NCBI GenBank assembly: GCA_017519685.1
Contig: JAFWRV010000364.1
Coordinates: forward strand, 1 to 9,992
Reading direction: 5' to 3'
Source: Clostridia bacterium
GTDB taxonomy: Bacteria; Bacillota; Clostridia; Oscillospirales; Acutalibacteraceae
DNA: 9,992 bases
This document shows positions 1 to 6,707 of the stretch, piece after piece. Both the position numbers and the translations under genes were made by a program. Every line of letters begins with the position of its first letter. The stretch's first letter is position 1. The notes under the pieces were generated by a model, which ran no database searches, was not told the DNA's origin, and saw only the letters and a list, made by a program, of their open reading frames with translations.

Positions 1-1052
1 AGAATATTGAAAAGATTTGTGACTACGAGCACCGCCTTCTTGCCCCATATTCTTATCATGAACGGAGCGAGAAGCATTCCCCAGAGGGATGCGTTGCCGT
101 AAATCGTGACTATTATTCCGTACTGGTTTCCGGTGCACGCGCCTCCGTAGTTATAGAGCCAGTACATTATGTTGGTGTAGGCGTTTTCGAGGAATCCTAT
201 CCAGCCGGCAAGGGAGATAATCCAGAAATATTTGTTCTTCGCGACCGCTCTGATCGCGTCGGAGAATTTTACCTGAACAATATGAGTTCTCGCCTGTACG
301 ATTTTTTCCTCTGTATTCCTGTAAACGACTATGCAGAGTATGATTCCGAAAACCGTCAGAATCGGATAAAGCAGTCTGTAAACCCTTATATCCGTGGCGT
401 TTGAATGGAAAATATTCTGCGCTATTATAGGTGTAAAGAGATTGACGAGCGTCGGAGCCATTGAGTAAACTATGCTCTTGATTGAAGCGACGTCGGCTCT
501 TTCCTGCGAATTCGGAGAGAGAACGTGAATAAGATTCTCATAAGCGTCATAAAAGAAATAGAAGAAGAAATGAAGCAGTAAATTGAGAACCAGGATTATG
601 GCGCATTTTGCCACATAGGCCCTGGACTCGCCGAATATCATTCCGCTTCCGAGTATTTTCTCAAGCGACGGATACGGAAACCACACCATGGTCAGGCAGA
701 TAACAGCCGTAGGTATTGCCATTGTCACAATATACGGTCTGTATTTGCCGGCCTTGTTTCTGGTGTTGTCTATAATGTTTGCGCGTATGCCGGTCATCGG
801 GATATTGGCAAGCACTGCAATGACATACATAACATACATATCCGTCGGATCGACTCCGAGAGTGCTTGTCAGAAGAGTGTTGCCCGTACCGAGCAGGCAC
901 GCCATTCCGAGCGTTATAATGCAATAGGCGCCTATGCCTCCGAAACTGTATGCCCCGATTTCCCTGAAGGACATATATCTTCCCTTGAACGGCTTATTCC
1001 AGTAAACCACCACATCGGAAAGCTTGTCTTTTACGGTGCTCACAAGATTCAT
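1..1052 (-). CDS. GPH-family (MFS_2) sugar:cation symporter, N-terminal 350 residues
   Basis: The frame is open from an ATG at 1052 to the left edge, so only the first 350 residues are present and the C-terminus is missing. It reads as a polytopic inner-membrane protein with about eight hydrophobic segments in this part (roughly residues 36-56, 71-88, 107-125, 138-158, 192-212, 228-244, 274-291, 311-332). The loop DNTRNKAGKYRPY (residues 95-107) matches the conserved GPH (glycoside-pentoside-hexuronide:cation symporter, MFS_2) motif, and the N-terminal YWNKPFKGRYMSF is also typical of Firmicute members. Such proteins import mono- or oligosaccharides or glycosides with Na+ or H+; the substrate cannot be read from the sequence. 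A GGGAG site (1063-1059) sits 6 nt before the ATG. The gene starts 13 nt after the hydrolase stop, so the two are very probably co-transcribed. Family call is firm; substrate unknown. Confidence 0.88.
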   Translation of the reverse strand, partial: MNLVSTVKDKLSDVVVYWNKPFKGRYMSFREIGAYSFGGIGAYCIITLGMACLLGTGNTLLTSTLGVDPTDMYVMYVIAVLANIPMTGIRANIIDNTRNKAGKYRPYIVTMAIPTAVICLTMVWFPYPSLEKILGSGMIFGESRAYVAKCAIILVLNLLLHFFFYFFYDAYENLIHVLSPNSQERADVASIKSIVYSMAPTLVNLFTPIIAQNIFHSNATDIRVYRLLYPILTVFGIILCIVVYRNTEEKIVQARTHIVQVKFSDAIRAVAKNKYFWIISLAGWIGFLENAYTNIMYWLYNYGGACTGNQYGIIVTIYGNASLWGMLLAPFMIRIWGKKAVLVVTNLFNI

Positions 1053-1065
1053 ACTGTTCTCCCAA

Positions 1066-2946
1066 TCAGTTTCTTACAAAATCAAAGAAATATCTCCACA
1101 CTTCAAAAAGCATTGAAAAATATTCATATAAACCGTGCTTTTTGAGAAATCCGCTGAAATCCTCACCGAGAATTCTTCCGAGCGGGGTGATTCCGTTTGC
1201 CGTGTAACCGTAGCCGGGCGCGGCGTCTCTGCCGTTCATCAGCGTGAACGCGACAGTCCTGTATCCCTGCGGAGTAACGGTATTTATCAGATAGCAAACG
1301 GTTATATTGACCGCCTTGCGTCCGACGGCGGGAATATCGCCTTTCACTTCTGCCTTAACGGTTTCACCCGGTCTCAGGACAGCGTTTAACGGAAGTTTAA
1401 AACCGAAATCCGCTCCGTCAACCGTGACAGCGGTCAGCGTTACAACCGCCTGTTTGCTGCAATTGGTAATAAGAAGGTTGCCCGGATTGTTTCCGATAAA
1501 CCCGGGATTGCTGTTTTCGAATTTAAAATAAACGGTATCCGCGGGAGCATTGCTGTAATTGAACTGCGGGTAAGCGGGATCGGTATAAACATCCTTTATC
1601 CTGTCGGTAAGGAGCAGGTCGGTCATAAGCTGAAGGCTTATCGGGCAGTGCTGAATTCTTCCGTGGAAAACATCCTCAAAGAACCAGGTGTTATCCGGAA
1701 GATAAGCCGTTGAAGCGTCAACCGTCATCGCGGGGCTGACTTTGTATTTACCGTCGCAGTCGTTCTTCTGGACATAACCGTCCGGGAAACGGCTGCCGAG
1801 CGGGGCGACAGTCGCTCCGGTTGCGCTGAATGTTGAAATAATGCCGTCGGAATTAATCTCGCCGCCGGTTACAACGGGCTGACCTGTTCCGGCGATAATG
1901 CTTATATCGGCGCCCTGTTCGCGGCACTCATTGAATTTTTCCGCCACAAGAGGCTGGATTTCATAATGGTATCTGTCGCTCTTTTTGATTATTTCCGCAT
2001 TTGCGACAGGGTCGAGCAATCTGCTCTTCATATTCTCATAATTATCCGCCGGAGCAAAATCCCAGATGCTGCCCCAGTTCCCGATAACCTGATAAGCGTA
2101 AGGAACGAGTTTTTCGCAGATTTCGTCTAAAAAGCCGAGACGGTATGCCTTCATCAGCCAGTTGATATCAATATCCATATCATGCGAAAACTCAACGAAA
2201 CGGGTGATACAGTCCTCTTCAAGATGCACATTACCGGAGAAAGAGTCGCTTAAAAACGCCGCTCCGCCGATTGCCGGAACCGTCAGCACAGCGCTGTCAA
2301 TTCTGTTTTTATATCCGTAAAGAACGGTATATGTGGAAGTAGTCTGTCCGCCGTGAGATACGGAAACGATATTGACTTTATCCTTACCCGTGAAACGGCA
2401 GACATCCTCTATAAACTCATCGAGCTGACGGGCGCAGTCTTCCTGCCCCATCCTGAAATCGCAGTTGAACTGATAAATATTGTCATATCCGATATAAGGC
2501 GCAAGCTGAGCGCAGATATCAATTTCCGAATTCATCTTGCCGCCGTACTTTTCAGTAATAACGGAGTACCTGCTGTCTTCCGCCTTTGTGAAATAGCGCT
2601 TAATGTTATACTTGCTTGTTCCGTCGGGATTGCAGGCGAGTTCTCCCGCAAGGTCGAGAATTGCGTTACCCACAAGGGTGGCAATCTTGTCGGAATTGCC
2701 GACGGTAAGAGCGCCGAGCGCCGCGCCGACCTCAACAATATAAGACAGCACCATATTGCCGATATCATCCGACTCAAGTCCCCAGACGTGTTCACCGGTA
2801 TCGGCGTTATAAAAATAAGACGCGCTGTATCCCGGAACCAAAACGACGGGATTGTCCGATATTTTTTCACCGTCGGCAAAAGCGGACAGAGATACAGCAG
2901 ATAAGACAACCGTCAGACAGAGTATTAAGGATATTATTTTTTTCAT
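1066..2946 (-). CDS. Secreted LCAT/lipase-like alpha/beta-hydrolase
   Basis: A 626-residue protein with a clear Sec signal peptide (residues 1-24, cleavage after AFA). The mature part opens with NPVVLVPGYSAS (32-43), the first strand and oxyanion loop seen in LCAT-like and bacterial lipases. A nucleophile elbow follows at 193-200 (IVSVSHGG, Ser197), with Ser195 where GxSxG enzymes have glycine. NSDGIIS (Asp367) resembles the acid region of lipases (NDG.V), and His428 or His433 in DVFHGRIQH is the candidate catalytic histidine. Residues about 470-572 look like an all-beta C-terminal domain; the last 35 residues form an aromatic-rich, probably amphipathic tail. The likely role is extracytoplasmic hydrolysis or transfer of acyl esters; substrate unknown. 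An AAGGGGTGA ribosome site lies 3 nt before the ATG. The gene ends in TGA, 13 nt before the sugar symporter, suggesting an operon. It could be a lipase, acyltransferase or carbohydrate esterase. Confidence 0.75.
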   Translation of the reverse strand: MKKIISLILCLTVVLSAVSLSAFADGEKISDNPVVLVPGYSASYFYNADTGEHVWGLESDDIGNMVLSYIVEVGAALGALTVGNSDKIATLVGNAILDLAGELACNPDGTSKYNIKRYFTKAEDSRYSVITEKYGGKMNSEIDICAQLAPYIGYDNIYQFNCDFRMGQEDCARQLDEFIEDVCRFTGKDKVNIVSVSHGGQTTSTYTVLYGYKNRIDSAVLTVPAIGGAAFLSDSFSGNVHLEEDCITRFVEFSHDMDIDINWLMKAYRLGFLDEICEKLVPYAYQVIGNWGSIWDFAPADNYENMKSRLLDPVANAEIIKKSDRYHYEIQPLVAEKFNECREQGADISIIAGTGQPVVTGGEINSDGIISTFSATGATVAPLGSRFPDGYVQKNDCDGKYKVSPAMTVDASTAYLPDNTWFFEDVFHGRIQHCPISLQLMTDLLLTDRIKDVYTDPAYPQFNYSNAPADTVYFKFENSNPGFIGNNPGNLLITNCSKQAVVTLTAVTVDGADFGFKLPLNAVLRPGETVKAEVKGDIPAVGRKAVNITVCYLINTVTPQGYRTVAFTLMNGRDAAPGYGYTANGITPLGRILGEDFSGFLKKHGLYEYFSMLFEVWRYFFDFVRN

Positions 2947-2966
2947 TTAATTCACCCCTTGGCAAT

Positions 2967-2995
2967 ATATTAACAAATAATTATTATTTTTACAA
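2967..2995 (-). promoter_or_regulatory. Weak candidate promoter for the hydrolase-symporter operon
   Basis: On the minus strand, TTGTAA (2995-2990) and TAATAT (2972-2967) are 17 nt apart in a very AT-rich stretch just upstream of the hydrolase ribosome site. The -10 match is poor. A perfect TATAAT at 3022-3017 is an alternative but has no -35 at the right distance. A promoter is expected here because the upstream gene ends in a hairpin terminator; its exact position is uncertain. Confidence 0.25.
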
Positions 2996-3027
2996 TACTA
3001 AAAAATAATTTTCTATATTATATGTGA

Positions 3028-3063
3028 AAACCCGGCTCGGTACCGCTGTACCGCGCCGGGTTT
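3028..3063 (-). terminator. Rho-independent terminator of the DUF2804 gene
   Basis: A near-perfect inverted repeat. The outer 9-bp stem is AAACCCGGC (3028-3036) with GCCGGGTTT (3055-3063), then one mismatch (3037/3054), then an inner 6-bp stem CGGTAC/GTACCG around a CGCT loop. On the minus strand it starts 16 nt after the DUF2804 stop and ends in TTTT followed by AT-rich DNA. It separates this gene from the hydrolase operon downstream. Confidence 0.8.
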
Positions 3064-3079
3064 ATCTGCGCCTAAATTA

Positions 3080-4204
3080 TTACCACATATTGTCGGAACG
3101 CTCAATGAATGCGGTCATATCCTTGATTTTTAAGACCTTGCCGTTATCAAGCGTTACCTTGCCGTTGAATTTTCCGAAAACCTGGTGACAGATGTTTCCG
3201 ACAAAAATAACACGCGTCTTAGTGAAATTATCGAAGAACGGTGTCATTGTCATTTCAAAACGACCGTCCTCACTTGTCAGAATCCAGTCAACACCGGTCC
3301 AGTTTTCTGTGACCTCATCCTGGTTTTTAAGAATTATTTTGCCTATCTTATGGGCCTTTCCGTTATAGAACAGGCAGTTTTCAATACCCTCGTCGGTATT
3401 GCCGAAACCCCATCCTATTTCAAATCCGAAAATACTGCCGTTCTGAAGCACGGTACTGCCGTTACCCCACCACCATACCTGATGATACGGCCATACTCCT
3501 CTGCCCCAGTCAAGCACGCAGAATGAATTGTCCTTTTTTCCGTTAAAAGCGATGTGCGTATCACCGTGATCTACGGTGCCCGTCGCCGCCATGCAGTTTA
3601 TCTTCTGGTTGAGATAGAACTGCTTCTCATTTTCAAAGGGAACTGCCATAGTGAGAGATTCGTGAACGGGAAGCATATCGAGTGTAATATTGATTTCAAA
3701 CGGCTCTTTATCTTTGACTCCGCTGAATTTTATTGTTCTTTTCTTTGCGGTGACATCAATGGACATATCGAAATTCTTCTTGCTGAATGAATAGCTGTGA
3801 GGTTTCATCGCGCTGTTGCTTAATTTCATTCTTCCGAAGGTGAAAAGCTTAATCATAAGCTGCTCGATTCTCTCGCCGGTCTGCATATCAAAAACAGTTA
3901 CCGTTACCGCGCCGGCAATTGAAATATCGGCAACCGTTATCTGCATACAGTAACGGTCGTTTGAAATCTGATAGAAATCCCATTCCTTGAGTTTCAGCGG
4001 ATTCCCGTGATAGTCGTCACGGCTGAATTCAAACATATTCTGAGGGCACCAGCCGGTGGTTGTCAGATGGCCTTTTTCATCAAGAAGCGGCGTCTTTTTT
4101 GTTATTTTTTCATATCCTGCAAACGCGAACTGAATAAACGAGGCAGAAAAAATCATAATCACCGCAAGGAGCAGACAGGTCAGGCGCTTATATGTTTTTT
4201 TCAT
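3080..4204 (-). CDS. Exported DUF2804 domain protein
   Basis: A 374-residue protein of unknown function with family features over nearly its full length: PLLDEKGHLTTTGW near the N-terminus, KEWDFY (73-78), the hallmark LDWGRGVWPYHQVWWW (231-246), and the C-terminal FGKFNGKVTLDNG block ending in Trp. Unusually for what I know of this family, it begins with a Sec signal peptide (MKKTYKR, then a hydrophobic core, cleavage after FAFA at about residue 29). It has no lipobox cysteine, so it is probably secreted or surface-located. Three in-frame ATGs exist (4222, 4210, 4204). I chose 4204 because GAAAGGGG (4220-4213) is 8 nt upstream, too close to or overlapping the others, and because the predicted transcript starts near 4224. 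It stands alone, with its own promoter and terminator, divergent from the GH95 gene. Biochemical function is not known. Confidence 0.85.
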   Translation of the reverse strand: MKKTYKRLTCLLLAVIMIFSASFIQFAFAGYEKITKKTPLLDEKGHLTTTGWCPQNMFEFSRDDYHGNPLKLKEWDFYQISNDRYCMQITVADISIAGAVTVTVFDMQTGERIEQLMIKLFTFGRMKLSNSAMKPHSYSFSKKNFDMSIDVTAKKRTIKFSGVKDKEPFEINITLDMLPVHESLTMAVPFENEKQFYLNQKINCMAATGTVDHGDTHIAFNGKKDNSFCVLDWGRGVWPYHQVWWWGNGSTVLQNGSIFGFEIGWGFGNTDEGIENCLFYNGKAHKIGKIILKNQDEVTENWTGVDWILTSEDGRFEMTMTPFFDNFTKTRVIFVGNICHQVFGKFNGKVTLDNGKVLKIKDMTAFIERSDNMW

Positions 4205-4212
4205 TTTCATAT

Positions 4213-4220
4213 CCCCTTTC
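4213..4220 (-). promoter_or_regulatory. Ribosome binding site that fixes the DUF2804 start
   Basis: GAAAGGGG on the minus strand lies 8 nt before the ATG at 4204 and only 2 nt before the ATG at 4210. It overlaps the coding sequence that a start at 4222 would use. This favours 4204 and a 374-residue product. Confidence 0.7.
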
Positions 4221-4230
4221 ATATATAACT

Positions 4231-4259
4231 GTTATACCAAAAACGCCGGGTTTCGTCAA
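4231..4259 (-). promoter_or_regulatory. Sigma-A-type promoter for the DUF2804 gene
   Basis: On the minus strand, TTGACG (4259-4254), a 17-nt spacer and TATAAC (4236-4231) differ from consensus by one base each. Predicted transcription starts near 4224, giving a leader of about 20 nt that carries the ribosome site for the ATG at 4204. It lies back to back with the plus-strand promoter; the two -35 boxes are 39 bp apart. Confidence 0.7.
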
Positions 4260-4298
4260 TATTTATTTAGTCATTCCCGGTTTTTATCGACGTTTTGA

Positions 4299-4326
4299 TT
4301 GACTTAATAAAAGGTTATGATATAAT
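4299..4326 (+). promoter_or_regulatory. Sigma-A-type promoter for the GH95 gene
   Basis: TTGACT (4299-4304), a 16-nt spacer and a perfect TATAAT (4321-4326). Transcription would start near 4333, about 23 nt before the ATG. A GGAGG ribosome site (4344-4348) is 7 nt before the ATG at 4356. No clear operator palindrome is visible between the divergent promoters. Confidence 0.75.
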
Positions 4327-4355
4327 AAAAACAACACTGAATCGGAGGTTAGAAT

Positions 4356-6428
4356 ATGAAAAAAATTTCCGGATTATACTATGAAACTCCCGCAAAAGCC
4401 TGGACACAGGCGCTGCCGATAGGCAACGGCACTCTCGGCGCAATGATTTTCGGAGGAGTCAAAGAGGAAAAGCTCTCGCTTAATCACGACGAACTCTGGA
4501 CAGGCAAGCCGAAAAAAACATATCGCGAAGGCGCGCCCGAATCCTTTGAAAAAGCCCGTCAGCTCGCTCTTCAGAATAAATTCAACGAAGCAACCAAAGA
4601 AATCGAAAAGAACTTTGAGAGCACCTGGAGTCAGGCATATCTTCCTCTGGGCGACCTCGTATTTGATTTCGATCTCAAGGGAAAAGTCAGTGACTATAAA
4701 CGCTCGCTTGACCTTGACAGCGCAGTATCGAGTGTTGAATTCACTTCAGGCGGCGTAAAATGCAAGAGAGAATACTTCGCCTCATATCCGGATAAGGCAA
4801 TCTGCGCCTCATTTGATTTCAGCAAACCCGTGTCATTCGGAATCAGACTCTCCACTCTGCTGCGCGGGGAAGTCTATGTTGAAAACAACATCCTGATTCT
4901 TGACGGCGAATGCCACGGCGAAAACGTAATAAACAACGAATGCCCGAGAAAGAAATATTTTGACGAGCCCGAAAACAGAGGTATCCGTTTCAGAGCCGCG
5001 GTAAAAGTGATTACCGACGGTAAAACGGAAAGAAATGGAAACAGTCTGTTTATAAGCGATGCTACCCGCGCCGAGATATTCTTCACCGCCGCTACAAGCT
5101 TCAACGGTTGGAACAAGCATCCGTTTCTTCAGGGAAAAGAATATAAAAACGCCTGTCTCAGAATGCTGAAAAAGCTTGATGATTATGAAAAAATCAGAGC
5201 CGCGGCGATTGATGATTATTATGGCATTTACGGCAGAATGAAGCTTGAAATCAAGGGTACGGACAAGGACCTTCCGACCGACAAACGGCTTGTTGAATTC
5301 AAAAAGGATAAGAGCGATACAGGTCTTATTGTGCTTGTTTACAACTACGGCAGATACCTTTCAATCTCATCGTCCCGCCCCGGCTCACAGCCGTCAAATC
5401 TCCAGGGAATCTGGAGCGACCGTTATGACGCTCCGTGGAACGCGAATTACACGGTCAATATAAATACAGAAATGAACTACTGGCCGGTACTTATGACCAA
5501 TATGGAGGAGGTCAACGAGCCGCTCATTCGTATGATTGAGGAGCTCAGCGAATCCGGTAAGGTTGCCGCGAAGAAGCAGTACAACGCCAAAGGATGGGTT
5601 TCTCATCACAATGTTGACCTGTGGCGGCTTTCAACTCCGGTAAGCGGAAATCCCTGCTGGGCATTCTGGCACGGTTCATCCGGCTGGCTTTGCAGACATC
5701 TCTATGAACAGTATGAATACACTCTCGATAAGGATTATCTCAAGAGAATTTATCCCGTAATGAAAGGCGCCGCCGAATTCTATCTCGATATAATGACAGA
5801 GCAGGACGGAGAAATGTTTCTCTGCCCCGGCACCTCTCCCGAAAACGACTTTTTGTGGAAGGGCAAAGATTGTCCGGTTGCAAAATATTCAACAATGTCG
5901 ATGTCGATTGCAAAAGAGCTTTTCTCCAACTGCGTAAAGGCATCGAAGATTTTAAGAACAGACAAGGAATTCCGTGACACTCTCGAATCGGCGCTCACCA
6001 AAATGGTCGGTTTCAAAACCGGCAGCGAAGGACAGCTTCTTGAATTTGACGGCGATTATCCGGAAACGGAGCCGCATCACAGACACTGCTCACATCTTTA
6101 TGCTCTGCATCCCGCAAATCTGATTACGCCCGACGGCACCCCGGAGCTCGCGGACGCCTGCCGCAAAACCCTTGAGCGCAGAGGCGACAACGGCACGGGC
6201 TGGTCGCTCGGATGGAAAATCAATTTCTGGGCGCGCCTGTTTGACGGCGACCACGCTCTCAAACTTATTGAAATGCAGTTAAGACCCGTAAAAAGCGTCG
6301 GCTTCAACTATGTAAACGGCGGAGGAACCTACGAAAATCTCTTTGACGCCCATCCCCCGTTCCAGATTGACGGTAATTTCGGCTATGTCAGCGGCATTAC
6401 CGAAATGCTTCTTCAGAGCCGTGACTGA
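4356..6428 (+). CDS. GH95 alpha-L-fucosidase / alpha-L-galactosidase, cut short by an in-frame TGA
   Basis: The open frame gives 690 residues with no signal peptide, so the enzyme is cytoplasmic. The N-terminal beta domain (about 7-250) carries the GH95 signature [16 protein letters not shown] (20-35) and LNHDELWTG (42-50). The (alpha/alpha)6 catalytic region (about 280-680) has the NIN pair (Asn368, Asn370), SPEN (Glu496, expected acid), [13 protein letters not shown] (574-586), [15 protein letters not shown] (614-628) and [10 protein letters not shown] (Asp672). By motif these match the catalytic Asn421/Asn423/Glu566/Asp766 of Bifidobacterium AfcA. GH95 enzymes remove terminal alpha-L-fucose or alpha-L-galactose with inversion. 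Members usually run about 750-800 residues, and this one stops just before the C-terminal beta domain. The missing part follows in the same frame (6429-6617); read through, the protein would be 753 residues. The TGA replaces an expected glycine. The gene is a single transcription unit with its own promoter. The truncated product keeps the catalytic residues but may fold poorly. Confidence 0.92.
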   Translation: MKKISGLYYETPAKAWTQALPIGNGTLGAMIFGGVKEEKLSLNHDELWTGKPKKTYREGAPESFEKARQLALQNKFNEATKEIEKNFESTWSQAYLPLGDLVFDFDLKGKVSDYKRSLDLDSAVSSVEFTSGGVKCKREYFASYPDKAICASFDFSKPVSFGIRLSTLLRGEVYVENNILILDGECHGENVINNECPRKKYFDEPENRGIRFRAAVKVITDGKTERNGNSLFISDATRAEIFFTAATSFNGWNKHPFLQGKEYKNACLRMLKKLDDYEKIRAAAIDDYYGIYGRMKLEIKGTDKDLPTDKRLVEFKKDKSDTGLIVLVYNYGRYLSISSSRPGSQPSNLQGIWSDRYDAPWNANYTVNINTEMNYWPVLMTNMEEVNEPLIRMIEELSESGKVAAKKQYNAKGWVSHHNVDLWRLSTPVSGNPCWAFWHGSSGWLCRHLYEQYEYTLDKDYLKRIYPVMKGAAEFYLDIMTEQDGEMFLCPGTSPENDFLWKGKDCPVAKYSTMSMSIAKELFSNCVKASKILRTDKEFRDTLESALTKMVGFKTGSEGQLLEFDGDYPETEPHHRHCSHLYALHPANLITPDGTPELADACRKTLERRGDNGTGWSLGWKINFWARLFDGDHALKLIEMQLRPVKSVGFNYVNGGGTYENLFDAHPPFQIDGNFGYVSGITEMLLQSRD

Positions 6429-6617
6429 AGAATTTATCTTCTTCCCGCCCTGCCTTCGGCGTGGAAGAGCGGCTCGGTCAGCGGCCTCAGGGCAAAAGGA
6501 AACGTTACCGTTGACATCAAATGGAACAACGGCAAGGTAACAAGCTATAAAATCAAAGGAAAAGGAACTTTCACCGTAATAGTAAACGGCAAAGAAAAAA
6601 CCGTGACCGCGGAATAA
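6426..6617 (+). pseudogene. In-frame continuation of GH95 after TGA: C-terminal domain
   Basis: After TGA (6426-6428) the same frame runs 62 codons to TAA (6615-6617) and encodes [20 protein letters not shown], then [16 protein letters not shown] and more. This is the standard GH95 C-terminal beta domain: family members read D-G-x-I-x-L-LPALP at this point. No frameshift is needed. A single G-to-T change (GGA to TGA) explains the stop. The distance from this TAA to the terminator hairpin is 20 nt, as expected for a native gene end, against 209 nt from the TGA. There is no ribosome site for separate translation. It may reflect a recent nonsense mutation, an assembly error, or UGA readthrough. 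Confidence 0.85.
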
Positions 6618-6637
6618 TCAACGGATAATCCGTATAA

Positions 6638-6676
6638 AGAAAAACAGTTTCACTTGTAATGTGAAACTGTTTTTCT
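6638..6676. terminator. Bidirectional Rho-independent terminator
   Basis: A perfect 16-bp stem, AGAAAAACAGTTTCAC (6638-6653) and its complement (6661-6676), around a 7-nt TTGTAAT loop. The flanking A-run and T-run give a U-rich tail on both strands, so it can end the plus-strand GH95 transcript and the convergent lipoprotein operon, whose last stop codon is 31 nt away. Confidence 0.88.
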
Positions 6677-6707
6677 ATTTATAATAAATATTTTTTTGTT
6701 CGGGTTT

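Noticed and set aside
2353..2904. 183-codon open frame on the plus strand opposite the hydrolase gene
   Set aside because: It lies entirely within a well-supported gene on the other strand, has no convincing ribosome site, and is explained by antisense reading of that gene's codons.
4246..4280. CCGGG (4246-4250) and CCCGG (4276-4280) inverted repeat between the divergent promoters as an operator
   Set aside because: Only 5 bp per arm with a 25-nt spacer and no further symmetry; this is expected by chance.
6426..6428. UGA reassigned to glycine, as in SR1/Absconditabacteria and Gracilibacteria
   Set aside because: The hydrolase gene ends in TGA at 1068-1066 and the protein upstream of GH2 ends in TGA at 9672-9670, each followed at once by the next gene's ribosome site. 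The gene content also suits Clostridia, not those lineages.
6426..6470. Selenocysteine insertion at the in-frame TGA
   Set aside because: GH95 enzymes have glycine here, not cysteine or a redox residue, and I see no bacterial SECIS-like hairpin of the right size and spacing downstream.
6343..6540. Open frame of 65 codons overlapping the GH95 end in another frame
   Set aside because: Its translation is arginine/serine-rich and unlike any protein, while the GH95 frame continues with family-like sequence through the same region. There was no frameshift.
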